A DNA stretch of 64,000 bases from Rhodococcus oryzae (GTDB taxonomy: Bacteria > Actinomycetota > Actinomycetes > Mycobacteriales > Mycobacteriaceae), in NCBI RefSeq assembly GCF_005049235.1, contig NZ_SUMD01000004.1:62001-126000 (forward strand), written 5' to 3'. Below the pieces are notes generated by a model, which saw only the letters and a list, made by a program, of their open reading frames with translations, was not told the DNA's origin and made no database searches. A program made the translations under genes and the position numbers. The stretch's first letter is position 1. Every line of letters begins with the position of its first letter. Shown piece after piece: positions 14,847 to 29,018 of the stretch.

Positions 14847-16168
14847 GCCAGGACATTTCCCGAGGCTTCGCCCGCGGTGACATCCTGATCCGCGGGGCGC
14901 GCATCTACGGCGAGGGCGAGCCGCAGGACGTGCTGATCTCCGACGGCGAGATCCGGGCGATCGGTGCCGGGCTGGGCGCACCCGAGGGCGCCGAGGTCAT
15001 CGAGGCGGCCGGCCAGGTGCTGTTGCCCGGCTTCGTCGACCTGCACACGCACCTGCGCGAACCCGGTCGTGAGGACACCGAGACCATCGAGTCCGGGTCG
15101 TCCGCCGCGGCGCTCGGCGGCTACACCGCGGTGTTCGCGATGGCCAACACCAGCCCGGTCGCCGACTCCGTCGTGATCACCGACCACGTGTGGCGCAGGG
15201 GACAGGAGGTCGGCCTGGTCGACGTCCATCCGGTCGGCGCGGTCACCGTCGGTCTCGAGGGCAAGCAGCTCGCCGAGATGGCGACCATGGCGTCGGGCAT
15301 CGGCAAGGTCAAGATGTTCTCCGACGACGGCCACTGCGTGTACGACCCGCTCATCATGCGCCGGGCGCTCGAGTACTCGAGCGCGCTCGGAGTCCTGATC
15401 GCCCAGCACGCCGAGGAGCCGCGGCTGACCGTCGGCGCCGTCGCGCACGAGGGCCCGACCGCCGCCCGGCTCGGCCTGGCCGGCTGGCCCCGCGCCGCGG
15501 AGGAGTCCATCGTCGCCCGCGACGCGCTGCTGGCCCGCGACGCAGGCGCCCGCGTGCACATCTGCCACGCCTCCACCGCAGGCACCGTCGAGCTGATGAA
15601 GTGGGCACGCGGGCAGGGCATCTCGATCACCGCCGAGGTCACCCCGCATCACCTGCTGCTCGACGACTCGCGGCTGGAGACCTACGACGCGGTGAACCGG
15701 GTGAACCCGCCGCTGCGCGAACCCAGCGACATCGCCGCGCTGCGACAGGGCCTGGCCGACGGCGTCATCGACTGCGTCGCCACCGACCACGCCCCGCACG
15801 CCGAGCAGGACAAGTGCTGCGAGTTCTCGGCCGCCAGGCCCGGCATGCTCGGGTTGGAGACGGCGCTGGCGATCGTCGCGCAGACGATGGTCGCGACCGG
15901 CCTGCTGGACTGGCGCGGCGTGGCCCGGGTGATGAGCGAGCGGCCCGCAGAGATCGTCGGACTGAGCGATCAGGGCCGGCCGATCGCGGTCGGCGAGCCG
16001 GCCAACCTCACGCTGGTGGACCCGGACCGCGAATGGACGGTTCGGGCACCCGAGCTGGCGTCGATCGCGCAGAACAGCCCGTTCGACGCGATGACGTTCG
16101 GCGCCAGGGTCACCACCACCCTGCTGCGCGGCCGGGTCACCGTCCGGGACGGGAAGGTGCGCGCATGA
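14843..16168 (+). CDS. pyrC: Dihydroorotase (class I)
   Basis: Zinc amidohydrolase that closes the ring of carbamoyl aspartate. 441 residues. Metal ligands H68 and H70 lie in '[10 protein letters not shown]'; 'VKMFSDDGH' and 'ATDHAPHA' supply others. The GTG start overlaps the pyrB stop and the pyrC stop overlaps the next start (ATGA), so translation of the operon is coupled. Confidence 0.97.
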
Positions 16169-16656
16169 GCACGGACCGGATCCTGCTGACCGTCGGCTTC
16201 CTCCTGTTCTGGGCGCTGATGGTGGCGCTGATGTACCGGGGCTGGAAGAAGCGGGCCGGCCGTCAGGCGGACGCGATCGGGGAGCTGCCCGCGGTGCCTG
16301 CCGACCTGGGTGCGCAGCTGATCCCGCCGAGCAGCGGCCTGTACGTGGGCAGCACCCTCGCGCCCAGCTGGCAGGACCGGATCGCGGTCGGGGACATCGG
16401 CTTCCGTGCGACCGGCGACATCAGCAGGCACGAGAAGGGTGTGCTGCTCGAACGAGACGGCGCTTCGGCGATCTGGATCCCGCAGGCCTCGATCCGGGCG
16501 ATCCGGACCGAACGCGGGCTCGCAGGCAAGGTCATGAGCAAGGACGGGGTCCTGGTGATCCGGTGGGAGCTGCCCACCGGAACGGAGATCGACACCGGAT
16601 TCCGTGGAGACGACAAGAGTGTGTACCCGGCATGGGTGAACGGAGAGAACGCGTGA
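16165..16656 (+). CDS. Single-pass membrane protein with PH-like domain
   Basis: 163 residues. One N-terminal helix (about residues 6-24) precedes a soluble PH-like beta domain ('[21 protein letters not shown]', read in parts). Position between pyrC and carA matches M. tuberculosis Rv1382. The start overlaps the pyrC stop (ATGA) and the stop overlaps the carA GTG, so it is fixed in the pyr operon. No role in pyrimidine synthesis is known to me. Confidence 0.8.
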   Translation: MSTDRILLTVGFLLFWALMVALMYRGWKKRAGRQADAIGELPAVPADLGAQLIPPSSGLYVGSTLAPSWQDRIAVGDIGFRATGDISRHEKGVLLERDGASAIWIPQASIRAIRTERGLAGKVMSKDGVLVIRWELPTGTEIDTGFRGDDKSVYPAWVNGENA

Positions 16657-17833
16657 GCGACAGCTTTGAATCAGCGAGCGGCACAGGACCGGCGGCCCTG
16701 GTCCTCGAGGACGGGCGGATCTTCCGCGGCACCAGCTTCGGTGCGGTAGGCCAGACCCTCGGCGAGGCGGTCTTCAGCACCGGCATGACCGGCTACCAGG
16801 AGACGCTCACCGATCCGAGTTACCACCGCCAGATCGTGGTCTCCACCGCGCCGCAGATCGGCAACACCGGCTGGAACGGCGAGGACGGCGAGGCGCTGAG
16901 CGCGGGCCGTCAGGCCTCCGGCGACTCCAACAAGATCTGGGTGGCCGGCTATGTGGTCCGCGATCCCGCGCGCCGCACCTCGAGCTGGCGCGCCACCGGG
17001 TCGCTACAGGACGAGCTCGTCAGCCAGGGCATCGTCGGCATCGCGGGCATCGACACCAGGGCACTGGTCCGGCACCTGCGCACCCGCGGTTCCATGCGGG
17101 CCGGGGTCTTCTCCGGCGCTGCGCTGACCGACGACGCCGCCATGCTGCAGGCGGTCAAGGACCAGCCGTCGATGCTCGGCGCCGATCTCGCGGGCGAGGT
17201 CAGCACCGACAACGGCTACATCATCGAGCCGGTCGGCGGCGAGGCACGGTTCACGGTCGCGGCCATCGACCTGGGCATCAAGACCAACACCCCGCGGATG
17301 TTCGCTCAGCGCGGCATCCGGGTGCACGTGCTGCCCTCGAACGCGAGCCTCGAGCAGATCCTCGATCTCGGCGCGGACGGCGTGTTCCTGTCCAACGGCC
17401 CGGGTGACCCGGCCACCGCCGACGGCGCGGTGCACCTGACCAAGGAGGTGCTCGGCCAGGGCCTGCCGCTGTTCGGCATCTGCTTCGGCAACCAGATCCT
17501 CGGCCGCGCGCTCGGCCTGAGCACCTACAAGATGAAGTTCGGCCACCGCGGCATCAACATCCCGGTGATCGAGCACGGCACCGGCCGGATCGCCATCACC
17601 GCGCAGAACCACGGGTTCGCGCTCGAGGGCGAGGCGGGCCAGGAGTTCGACACCCCGTTCGGCCGCGCCGTGATCAGTCACACCTGCGCCAACGACGGCG
17701 CCGTCGAGGGCGTCCGCCTGCTCGACGACTCGGCCTTCTCGGTGCAGTACCACCCCGAGGCCGCGGCGGGACCGCACGACGCCGCCTACCTGTTCGACCG
17801 CTTCACCAGCCTGCTCGAGGGAGTCAAGAAGTA

Positions 17834-17834
<1 letters not shown>
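16653..17834 (+). CDS. carA: Carbamoyl-phosphate synthase small (glutaminase) subunit
   Basis: Releases ammonia from glutamine for CarB. 393 residues; GTG at 16653 has GGAGAG upstream at 16642-16647. The class I amidotransferase triad is visible: C277 in 'FGICFGNQ', and H367 and E369 in 'QYHPEA'. The N-terminal half has '[11 protein letters not shown]'. The stop overlaps the carB ATG by one base (TAATG). Confidence 0.97.
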
Positions 17835-21183
<3,349 letters not shown>

Positions 21184-21187
<4 letters not shown>

Positions 21188-22041
21188 GCCAGCTCAGCTG
21201 GGGCAGCCGGCTCCGGTCCGCCATCGCGGACCGGGGCCGGCTGTGCGTGGGCATCGACCCGCACCCGTCGCTGCTGCGGGCGTGGGGGCTCCCAGAGACC
21301 GCTGGGGGCGTCGAGACCTTCGCGGAGATATGCGTGGAGGCCTTCGTGGGCGACGTGGCGCTGGTGAAGCCACAGGTGGCCTTCTTCGAGGCCTACGGGT
21401 CGGCCGGGTACGCGGTGCTCGAGCGGACCATCTCGGTGGTGCGCGCGGCGGGCACGCTGGTCATCGCCGATGCCAAGCGGGGCGACATCGGTTCCACCAT
21501 GGCGGCGTACTCGCAGGCCTGGCTGGGCGAGGACGTGCCGCTGGCGTCGGACGCGGTGACGGTCTCGCCCTATCTCGGGTTCGGCGCGCTCGAGCCCGCC
21601 GTCGAGTTGGCGACCGAGCACGGGCGGGGGCTCTTCGTGCTCGCCCGCACCTCCAATCCGGAGGGTGGGCAGTTGCAGGCCGCTCAGCTCGACGCTGCCG
21701 AACTTTCGGGCGTTTCTGCTGGTAAGGGTGTGTCGGTGGCGCAATCGATCGTCGACGCGGCCGTCGCGCAGAACCGGGACGGCCGGGACACGGTCGGCCT
21801 GGTGGTCGGCGCGACACGCGGACACGGATTGGATTTATCGGAATTTTCCGGGCCGATTCTCGCGCCCGGACTCGGCGCGCAGGGCGCCACCGTGGCCGAT
21901 CTGGCAGAGATTTTCCGGGATTCGCGAGAGTTGTTGTTGCCCAACACTTCTCGTGATGTTTTGCGGCACGGGCCGTCTGTTTCCGCGCTTCGCGAGGCCG
22001 CGGAGCGGGTCAGGGACGACGTCGAGAACGGACTCGCATAA
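21184..22041 (+). CDS. pyrF: Orotidine 5'-phosphate decarboxylase (long, mycobacterial type)
   Basis: Last step to UMP. 285 residues, longer than the approximately 230 of E. coli PyrF, as in the type 2 family of mycobacteria. Catalytic '[12 protein letters not shown]' has K98. GTG at 21184 overlaps the carB stop (GTGA). It ends the pyr operon; the gap after it holds only a weak 7-base-pair inverted repeat (22041-22047 with 22070-22076). Confidence 0.95.
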
Positions 22042-22167
22042 CCCACCGGAATTGCGCGCTGACCTGGGGGGTGGGTTCGCAATCGGCGCTCGGCGTGAGT
22101 ACGGTCGCTATCGCTGCTGGTTAACCGGTGGCAGAAGACTATTTGCACACGACGAGACGGAGGAACC

Positions 22168-22491
22168 GTGGCCCTTCCCCAGTTGACTGATGAGCAGCGC
22201 GCCGCTGCTTTGGAGAAGGCGGCTGCAGCCCGTAAGGCCAGGGCTGAGCTCAAGGAGCGCCTCAAGCGCGGCGGCACCGACCTGAAGCAGGTCCTCAAGG
22301 ATGCCGAAGAGAACGAGATCCTCGGCAAGATGAAGGTGTCGGCACTGCTCGAGGCCCTGCCCAAGGTGGGCAAGGTCAAGGCGCAGGAAATCATGACCGA
22401 GCTGGAGATCGCTCCGACCCGTCGCCTTCGTGGCCTCGGCGATCGGCAGCGCAAGGCTTTGCTCACCAGGTTCGATTTCGACGCTGAGTAG
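22168..22491 (+). CDS. mihF: Mycobacterial-type integration host factor (mIHF)
   Basis: 107 residues, basic. Nucleoid protein of actinobacteria, not homologous to E. coli IHF. A long N-terminal helix rich in Ala, Lys and Glu leads to the DNA-binding H2TH region '[20 protein letters not shown]' and the end '[15 protein letters not shown]'. The GTG start has GGAGGA at 22159-22164. Lies between pyrF and gmk, exactly as Rv1388 does. Confidence 0.94.
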   Translation: MALPQLTDEQRAAALEKAAAARKARAELKERLKRGGTDLKQVLKDAEENEILGKMKVSALLEALPKVGKVKAQEIMTELEIAPTRRLRGLGDRQRKALLTRFDFDAE

Positions 22492-22498
22492 GAATCTG

Positions 22499-23134
22499 GT
22501 GGCTGACACAGACAACGTGTCAGACAACAGCAAGACCACCCCGGCTTCGAACAGCGGGGAAAGCACAGCGCAGAGGGGCCGGCTGGTAGTACTGGCCGGC
22601 CCCTCAGCCGTGGGTAAGTCGAGTGTGGTCCGCAAACTGCACGAGCGGCTTCCCGACCTGGTCTTCAGCGTGTCTGCCACGACGAGAGACCCGCGGCCCG
22701 GCGAGGTCGACGGCAAGGACTACACGTTCGTCACCTCCGACGACTTCGAGCGGATGATCGCAGCGGGCGAGATGCTCGAATGGGCGGAGATCCACGGCGG
22801 GCTGCAGCGGTCGGGCACCCCCGCCGCGCCGGTGATCGCGGCCCTCGAGGCCGGACATCCCGTGCTGGTGGAGGTCGACCTGGCCGGTGCCCGTGCCGTC
22901 CGGGCGGCGATGCCGGAGGCGATTCTGGCCTTCCTGGCGCCGCCGAGCTGGGAGGAACTGGTGTCCCGGCTGACCGGTCGCGGCACCGAGTCCGAGGACG
23001 TCGTCGCGCGCCGCCTGGAGACCGCGAAGGTCGAATTGGCGGCCAAGGACGAGTTCGACACGGTCATCGTGAACGAGGATGTCGACCGTGCGTGCGACGA
23101 GTTGGTATCCTTGTTGGTTGGAGCGCCGCGATAG
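22499..23134 (+). CDS. gmk: Guanylate kinase
   Basis: Phosphorylates GMP to GDP. 211 residues from GTG 22499; a second in-frame GTG at 22517 is possible. P-loop GPSAVGKSS is at residues 34-42 after a polar N-terminal extension, then '[16 protein letters not shown]' for GMP binding and 'EWAEIHG'. It follows mihF by seven bases and may share its transcript. Confidence 0.95.
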   Translation: MADTDNVSDNSKTTPASNSGESTAQRGRLVVLAGPSAVGKSSVVRKLHERLPDLVFSVSATTRDPRPGEVDGKDYTFVTSDDFERMIAAGEMLEWAEIHGGLQRSGTPAAPVIAALEAGHPVLVEVDLAGARAVRAAMPEAILAFLAPPSWEELVSRLTGRGTESEDVVARRLETAKVELAAKDEFDTVIVNEDVDRACDELVSLLVGAPR

Positions 23135-23221
23135 TCGGCGTCCGTTCAGGATTCTGTAAAGAACACAGTATCGATCTCGACTAGCAGCACCTTTGCTCGA
23201 ACCTGCAGTTCTCAGAAGTAG

Positions 23222-23566
<345 letters not shown>

Positions 23567-23576
23567 TACAGAGCCC

Positions 23577-24872
23577 GTGAGCGAGCTCCTATCGGATTCC
23601 GCCGACCGACCCCGCCGCATCGTCGTCGGGGTCGGCGGCGGAATTGCCGCATATAAGGCATGTTCGATCATCCGCAGCTTCACCGAGAGCGGACACCACG
23701 TGCGGGTGATCCCCACGGAGTCGGCACTGGAGTTCGTCGGGCGCGCGACGTTCGAGGCGCTCTCCGGCAACCCGGTGCAGACCGGGGTGTTCGCCGATGT
23801 CCCGCAGGTGCCGCACGTGCGGCTCGGCCAGGAGGCCGACCTGGTGGTGATCGCGCCCGCGACGGCCGATCTGATGGCAAGGGCCGCGCACGGTCGCGCC
23901 GACGATCTGCTCACGGCGACCCTGCTCACGGCGCGGTGCCCGGTGGTGTTCGCGCCCGCGATGCACACCGAGATGTGGGAGCACCCCGCGACGGTCGCGA
24001 ACGTGGCGACCCTGCGCGAACGCGGAATCTGCGTGATCGAGCCCGCCTCCGGTCGGCTCACCGGCAAGGACACCGGCGCGGGCCGGCTGCCCGAGCCGGA
24101 CGAGATCGTCGGACTGGCGACCCTGCTGCTCGAGCGTCCGGACGCGCTGCGCCGCGACCTCGTCGGCCGCAAGATCCTGGTGTCCGCGGGCGGCACCCGT
24201 GAACCCCTCGACCCGGTCCGGTTCCTCGGCAACCGCAGCTCCGGCAAGCAGGGCTACGCCATCGCGCGGCTCGCCGCCCAGCGCGGCGCCGAGGTCACCC
24301 TGATCGCCGGATACACCGCGGATCTGGCCGATCCGGCCGCGCTCGAGGTGATCCGGATCCGCACGGCTGGTGAGCTGAAGGAGGCCGTGGACAAGGCGGC
24401 GGTCGCCGCGGAGGCGGTGGTGATGGCCGCGGCCGTCGCGGACTTCCGGCCGTCCACCATCGCCGACAGCAAGATCAAGAAGGGCGCCGACGAGCCCGAC
24501 ACGATCCCGCTGACCCGCAACGAGGACATCCTGGCCGGTCTCGTCCAGTCGCGACGCGACGGCGACCTGCCGAACACCTCCGTGATCGTCGGATTCGCGG
24601 CGGAGACCGGGGACGCGCACGGCGACGTGCTCACGCACGCGCGCTCGAAGCTCGCCCGCAAGGGCTGCGACCTGCTGGTGGTCAACGCGGTCGGGGAGGG
24701 CAAGGCGTTCGAGGTCGACCACAACGACGGCTGGCTGCTCGGCGCCGACGGCTCCGAGGTCGCGCTGGAGTACGGCTCCAAGGCATTGATGGCCAGTCGG
24801 GTGCTCGACGCCCTGGTGTCGCTTCTGGAGAGTGGCGGGGGCGCGCACGCACAGAACGGTTCGGCCTCGTAG
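23577..24872 (+). CDS. coaBC: Bifunctional phosphopantothenoylcysteine decarboxylase / synthase
   Basis: Two steps of coenzyme A synthesis in one chain of 431 residues. The N-terminal FMN decarboxylase half (CoaC, about 1-190) has 'GVGGGIAAYK', 'IAPATADLMA' and 'PAMHTEMW'. The C-terminal synthetase half (CoaB) has 'VSAGGTREPLDPVRFLGN' and the conserved 'KIKKGADEP'. The GTG start is ten bases past rpoZ. Confidence 0.96.
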   Translation: MSELLSDSADRPRRIVVGVGGGIAAYKACSIIRSFTESGHHVRVIPTESALEFVGRATFEALSGNPVQTGVFADVPQVPHVRLGQEADLVVIAPATADLMARAAHGRADDLLTATLLTARCPVVFAPAMHTEMWEHPATVANVATLRERGICVIEPASGRLTGKDTGAGRLPEPDEIVGLATLLLERPDALRRDLVGRKILVSAGGTREPLDPVRFLGNRSSGKQGYAIARLAAQRGAEVTLIAGYTADLADPAALEVIRIRTAGELKEAVDKAAVAAEAVVMAAAVADFRPSTIADSKIKKGADEPDTIPLTRNEDILAGLVQSRRDGDLPNTSVIVGFAAETGDAHGDVLTHARSKLARKGCDLLVVNAVGEGKAFEVDHNDGWLLGADGSEVALEYGSKALMASRVLDALVSLLESGGGAHAQNGSAS

Positions 24873-24886
24873 TCTGAAAGTCAGAC
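24872..24886 (+). terminator. Short hairpin after coaBC
   Basis: GTCTGA (24872-24877) and TCAGAC (24881-24886) pair around a three-base loop right at the coaBC stop, followed by CCTTTG. The stem is only six base pairs, so it is a weak candidate. Confidence 0.4.
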
Positions 24887-24955
24887 CCTTTGTCGCCGAC
24901 CCCGGCGCGGAGGGAATACATTTCCGCTGATTTCATTTTTCTGCTGATTTCAATG

Positions 24956-24985
24956 GTTCATATCCGTCGTACCCCGCACTAGGGT
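24956..24985 (+). promoter_or_regulatory. Candidate metK promoter
   Basis: TAGGGT at 24980-24985 fits the actinobacterial -10 pattern TAnnnT and lies 18 bases after TTCATA (24956-24961). The gap upstream is unusually AT-rich for this genome and holds two copies of GCTGATTTCA (24926-24935 and 24943-24952). No SAM riboswitch structure is apparent. Confidence 0.35.
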
Positions 24986-25024
24986 CTGTGGGGCAATACC
25001 AACGCTGTGGCGAGAGGGAGATCT

Positions 25025-26239
25025 GTGAGCAAGTCCGGCAGTCGGCTATTCACCAGTGAGTCTGTGACCGAGGGACACCCGGACAAGATCTGTGATGCGA
25101 TCAGCGACTCCATTCTCGACGCACTGCTCGAACAGGACCCGCGCAGCCGGGTGGCCGTCGAGACGCTGGTGACCACCGGTCAGGTGCACGTGGCGGGCGA
25201 GGTCACCACCACCGCATACGCCGACATCCCCAAGATCGTCCGCGACAAGGTCCTCGAGATCGGTTACGACTCCTCGGCCAAGGGCTTCGACGGCAACTCC
25301 TGCGGCGTGAACATCGCGATCGGCGCGCAGTCCCCGGAGATCGCGCAGGGCGTCGACCACTCGCACGAGGCCAGGGTCGACGGCATCACCGACGACGAGA
25401 TCGACCGGCAGGGCGCGGGCGACCAGGGCCTGATGTTCGGCTACGCCTGCACCGACACCCCCGAGCTGATGCCGCTGCCGATTGCGCTCGCGCACCGGCT
25501 CTCGCGCCGGCTGACCGAGGTCCGCAAGACCGGCGTGCTGCCGTACCTGCGTCCGGACGGCAAGACCCAGGTCACCATCGAGTACGACGGTGACAAGGCC
25601 GTGCGGCTCGACACCGTCGTCATCTCCACCCAGCACGCCGCCGACATCGACCTCGACAACCTGCTCACGCCGGACATCCGCGAGAAGGTGCTCGGCTCGG
25701 TGCTCGCCGAGCTGGGCGTGCCCACCCTCGACACCGCCGACGTCCGGCTGCTGGTCAACCCGACCGGAAAGTTCGTGCTCGGTGGGCCGATGGGCGACGC
25801 AGGCCTGACCGGTCGCAAGATCATCGTCGACACCTACGGCGGCATGGCCCGCCATGGTGGTGGCGCCTTCTCCGGCAAGGACCCGTCGAAGGTCGACAGG
25901 TCCGCCGCGTACGCGATGCGGTGGGTGGCCAAGAACGCCATCGCCGCAGGCCTGGCGGAGCGCATCGAGGTCCAGGTCGCATACGCGATCGGCAAGGCGG
26001 CCCCCGTCGGCCTGTTCGTGGAGACCTTCGGCGCCGAGCGGACCGATCCGGCGCTGATCCAGAAGGCGATCACCGAGGTCTTCGACCTGCGCCCCGGCGC
26101 GATCATCCGCGATCTCGACCTGCTGCGCCCGATCTACGCGCCGACCGCGGCGTACGGGCACTTCGGCCGCACCGACATCGACCTCCCCTGGGAGCGCACG
26201 GACCGGGCCGAGAAGCTGCGCGCGGCCGCCGGGCTCTAG
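25025..26239 (+). CDS. metK: S-adenosylmethionine synthase
   Basis: Makes SAM from methionine and ATP. 404 residues from the GTG at 25025, which follows GAGGGAG at 25014-25020. Motifs '[12 protein letters not shown]', '[12 protein letters not shown]' and '[16 protein letters not shown]' are intact. It is followed by a short repeat tract and a hairpin before priA. Confidence 0.97.
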   Translation: MSKSGSRLFTSESVTEGHPDKICDAISDSILDALLEQDPRSRVAVETLVTTGQVHVAGEVTTTAYADIPKIVRDKVLEIGYDSSAKGFDGNSCGVNIAIGAQSPEIAQGVDHSHEARVDGITDDEIDRQGAGDQGLMFGYACTDTPELMPLPIALAHRLSRRLTEVRKTGVLPYLRPDGKTQVTIEYDGDKAVRLDTVVISTQHAADIDLDNLLTPDIREKVLGSVLAELGVPTLDTADVRLLVNPTGKFVLGGPMGDAGLTGRKIIVDTYGGMARHGGGAFSGKDPSKVDRSAAYAMRWVAKNAIAAGLAERIEVQVAYAIGKAAPVGLFVETFGAERTDPALIQKAITEVFDLRPGAIIRDLDLLRPIYAPTAAYGHFGRTDIDLPWERTDRAEKLRAAAGL

Positions 26240-26244
26240 ATGGC

Positions 26245-26311
26245 GACAGCGGCGAGCCGCTCAACGCAGACAGCGGCGAGCCGCTCATCACACGCGGTCA
26301 CGAGCCGCTCA
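26245..26311 (+). repeat. Tandem direct repeat between metK and priA
   Basis: GACAGCGGCGAGCCGCTCA occurs twice, at 26245-26263 and 26269-26287 (24-base period), with a third partial copy (CGAGCCGCTCA) at 26301-26311 that forms one arm of the hairpin that follows. Duplication of a terminator arm is the simplest origin. Confidence 0.7.
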
Positions 26312-26332
26312 CCGAAATCGGTGGGCGGCTCG
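26301..26332 (+). terminator. Hairpin terminator after metK
   Basis: Arms 26301-26313 and 26320-26332 form a 13-base-pair stem (one G-U pair) with loop GAAATC. No T-tract. It lies between metK and the chosen priA start. Confidence 0.6.
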
Positions 26333-26358
26333 TGCCGTCGGTACGGGGTGGTCGTTTC

Positions 26359-28380
26359 GTGGCGGTGAGCGCGGAACGGGAACCGGCTGCGGAGCTGCCC
26401 GTCGCCAGGGTGATCCCGATGCTGCCGCTCGCGCACCTGGACCGCGAGTTCGACTACCGGGTACCGCGCGAGCTCGACGAGCAGGCCCAGCCGGGGGTGC
26501 GGGTGCGCATCCGCTTCGCGGGCAGGCTGGTGGACGGGTTTCTCGTCGAGCGCGTCGCGACCAGCGAGCACCCCGGCAAGCTTGGCTGGCTGGACCGCGT
26601 CGTCGGCGCCGAGCGGGTGCTGACACCGGAGATCGCCGCGCTGGTGGACGCCGTCGCCCAGCGGTATGCGGGCACCAGGGCGGACGTGCTGCGGCTGGCG
26701 ATACCGCCCCGGCACGCGCGCGTCGAGGCTGAGCCCGCGGGCGAGCCTGGTCCATTGCCCTCGGCACCCGGCTGCGCGGCCTGGTCGAGCTACGTGCACG
26801 GCGAGGCCTTCGTGTCCGCGGTGCGGGCGGGCCGCGGTCCGCGGGCGGTCTGGCAGGCACTACCGGGAGACGACTGGCCCGCCCGGCTGGCCGAGCTGGC
26901 GGCCGTGGTCGTGGCGCGCGGTCAGACCGCGGTGCTGGTGGTGCCCGACCAGAAGGACCTGGACCGGGTCGCGGCCGCGTCCGTTGACCTGGTCGGCGAC
27001 GATCTGGTGGTCCCGCTGGCGGCGGGGCTCGGTCCCGCGATGCGGTACCGCCGCTGGCTCGCGGCGCTTCGGGGCACCGCACGGATCGTCGTCGGAACCC
27101 GGAGCTCGGTGTTCGCGCCGGTGCCGGACCTCGGCCTGATCGCAGTGTGGGACGACGGCGACGACAGCCATTCCGAGCCGCGCTCGCCGTACCCGCACGC
27201 CCGCGAGGTGGCCCTGCTGCGGGCGCACGCGAGCGGCTGCGCCCTGGTGGTCGGCGGTCATGCCAGGACTGCCGAGGCGCAGGCGCTGGTGAACTCGGGC
27301 TGGGCGCACGATCTGGTGGCCGACCGCGCCGAGGTGCGGGCCAGGGCACCGCAGGTCACCGCCCTCGCCGACAGTGATCATGCGCTGGCGCGTGACCCGG
27401 GGGCCAGGGCGGCCAGACTGCCCGCGATCGCCTTCGCCGCGGCCAGGGAGGCACTCAAGGCGGGGGCGGGCGTCCTCGTGCAGGTGCCGCGCCGCGGATA
27501 CGTTCCGTCCCTGGCCTGTGGCAAGTGCCGGGCGCCCGCCCGGTGCCGACGGTGCAACGGTCCGATGTCGCTGGCGTCGGCGGTGGGACCGGACGGTGCG
27601 GGCACCCCGACGTGCCGGTGGTGCGGCGTCGCCGACGCCACCCATCGGTGCAACGCGTGCGGCTCGCGATCGCTGCGGGCCGTGGTCGTCGGGGCGGGCC
27701 GGACCGCGGAGGAACTCGGCCGGGCGTTCCCCGGCGTCGCGGTGACGCATTCCGGCGGGACCGAGGTGACGGCGGCGGTCAAGCCGGGCCCGCGGCTGGT
27801 GGTGGCGACCGTCGGGGCAGAGCCGGTGATGCCGGGCGGCTACGGGGCGGCGCTGCTGCTGGACGGCTGGGCACTGCTCGGGCGGGCTGACCTGCGGGCG
27901 GAGGAGGAGACGCTGCGACGCTGGATGACCGCGGGCTCGCTGGTGCGTCCCGCCGGCGAGGGCGGTCGGGTCGTGGTGGTCGCCGACTCGGGCCTGCCCA
28001 CGGTCCAGTCGCTGGTGCGCTGGGATCCGGTTGGCGCGGCCCAGGCTCAGCTCGACGAGCGGGCGGAGGTCCGGTTCCCGCCGACCGTGCACATCGCCGC
28101 GGTGGACGGCTCACGCGAGGCGATCGAGGCGTTGCTGGCGAACGCGACGCTGCCCGACGTGGTCGAGCGGCTCGGTCCGGTGCCGCTGCCGCCGGGCGAA
28201 CGGTTGCCGTTCTCTGGTGACGGTCCGGAGCCTGCCGAGGTCGAGCGGATGCTGCTGCGGGTGCCGCGGGGGAGCGGCGGCGCCCTGGCGAGGGCGTTGT
28301 CCGAGGCGCAGGCCGTGCGCGGCGCCCGGCGCGAAGCGGGATCGGTCCGGGTGCAGATCGATCCCGTCCGGATCGGCTGA
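26359..28380 (+). CDS. priA: Primosomal protein N' (PriA), actinobacterial form lacking helicase motifs
   Basis: 673 residues from GTG 26359 (GGGGTGG at 26346-26352); GTG 26365 is an alternative. The N-terminal 3'-DNA-binding domain ('LDREFDYRVP', 'GVRVRIRFAG') and the four-pair zinc cluster ('CGKCRAPARCRRC', 'CRWCGVADATHRCNACG') are present. The helicase core is degenerate: where a GxGKT Walker A should stand the chain reads 'WQALPGDDWP', and no DEAH box is evident. Mycobacterial PriA proteins are also annotated as lacking these motifs. It may act as a structural restart factor. Confidence 0.9.
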   Translation: MAVSAEREPAAELPVARVIPMLPLAHLDREFDYRVPRELDEQAQPGVRVRIRFAGRLVDGFLVERVATSEHPGKLGWLDRVVGAERVLTPEIAALVDAVAQRYAGTRADVLRLAIPPRHARVEAEPAGEPGPLPSAPGCAAWSSYVHGEAFVSAVRAGRGPRAVWQALPGDDWPARLAELAAVVVARGQTAVLVVPDQKDLDRVAAASVDLVGDDLVVPLAAGLGPAMRYRRWLAALRGTARIVVGTRSSVFAPVPDLGLIAVWDDGDDSHSEPRSPYPHAREVALLRAHASGCALVVGGHARTAEAQALVNSGWAHDLVADRAEVRARAPQVTALADSDHALARDPGARAARLPAIAFAAAREALKAGAGVLVQVPRRGYVPSLACGKCRAPARCRRCNGPMSLASAVGPDGAGTPTCRWCGVADATHRCNACGSRSLRAVVVGAGRTAEELGRAFPGVAVTHSGGTEVTAAVKPGPRLVVATVGAEPVMPGGYGAALLLDGWALLGRADLRAEEETLRRWMTAGSLVRPAGEGGRVVVVADSGLPTVQSLVRWDPVGAAQAQLDERAEVRFPPTVHIAAVDGSREAIEALLANATLPDVVERLGPVPLPPGERLPFSGDGPEPAEVERMLLRVPRGSGGALARALSEAQAVRGARREAGSVRVQIDPVRIG

Positions 28381-28498
28381 GAAACGAGCACGGTGTCGCA
28401 GCTCCCGATGCACCCCGTCGAAGGACATTGCTCGATAGGTTGAGAACCCGTGCCGGATCAACCATGGAACGAGTTCTTCGAGGAAGCGAGCGGTACAA

Positions 28499-28897
28499 AT
28501 GTCCAGTTTCCCGGGCCTTGCCCACATCGCCATCACGGTATCCGACCTATCCGCCAGCACCGCGTGGTACAGCGCATTGTTCGGGGCGGCGCCTGCGCTC
28601 GACGAGGACGAGGAGTCGGGAACCTTCCACCACACGGTTTTCGCACTCGACGACGGAACGCTCTTCGGACTGCATATCCACACGGGTGGTGGTGCCCGCA
28701 CCACATTCGATGAACGGCAGGTCGGTCTCGACCATATTGCGTTCCGCTGTTCCCCCGACGAGCTGCCCCGATGGCGGGATCGGCTCGACGCACTGGGGAT
28801 CGAGCATGGCGGGATCAAGTCGGCACACTACGGATCCGGTCTGTCCTTCCGCGATCCGGACAACATTGCTCTCGAGTTCTTCGCGCCGCAGGCGTAG
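28499..28897 (+). CDS. VOC (glyoxalase/dioxygenase fold) family protein
   Basis: 132 residues forming the paired beta-alpha-beta-beta-beta modules of the vicinal-oxygen-chelate fold. Possible metal ligands are the histidines in 'HIAITVSDL' and 'GLDHIAFRC' and the glutamate in 'NIALEFF'. The substrate is unknown. It stands alone about 120 bases after priA, with a weak purine-rich site before the ATG. Confidence 0.8.
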   Translation: MSSFPGLAHIAITVSDLSASTAWYSALFGAAPALDEDEESGTFHHTVFALDDGTLFGLHIHTGGGARTTFDERQVGLDHIAFRCSPDELPRWRDRLDALGIEHGGIKSAHYGSGLSFRDPDNIALEFFAPQA

Positions 28898-29018
28898 ACA
28901 TTCGCGACTCGCTCCGCCACCACCGGCGGCCACGGACCGGCGGTTGTGCCAGGAACGGGCAGGGCGTTCACTGGAAGTGGATTCGTGGTTCAACCGTCTG
29001 AGTCCGAGGAGGCTCGGC

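Noticed and set aside
24873-25024. SAM riboswitch upstream of metK
   Set aside because: The 150-base gap lacks the conserved cores of known SAM riboswitch classes as far as I can see; only repeats and a promoter-like hexamer are present.
27425-27520. 28427-area word GACATTGCTCGAT shared with 40675 area
   Set aside because: A 13-base coincidence between two unrelated intergenic spots with no dyad symmetry or common context.
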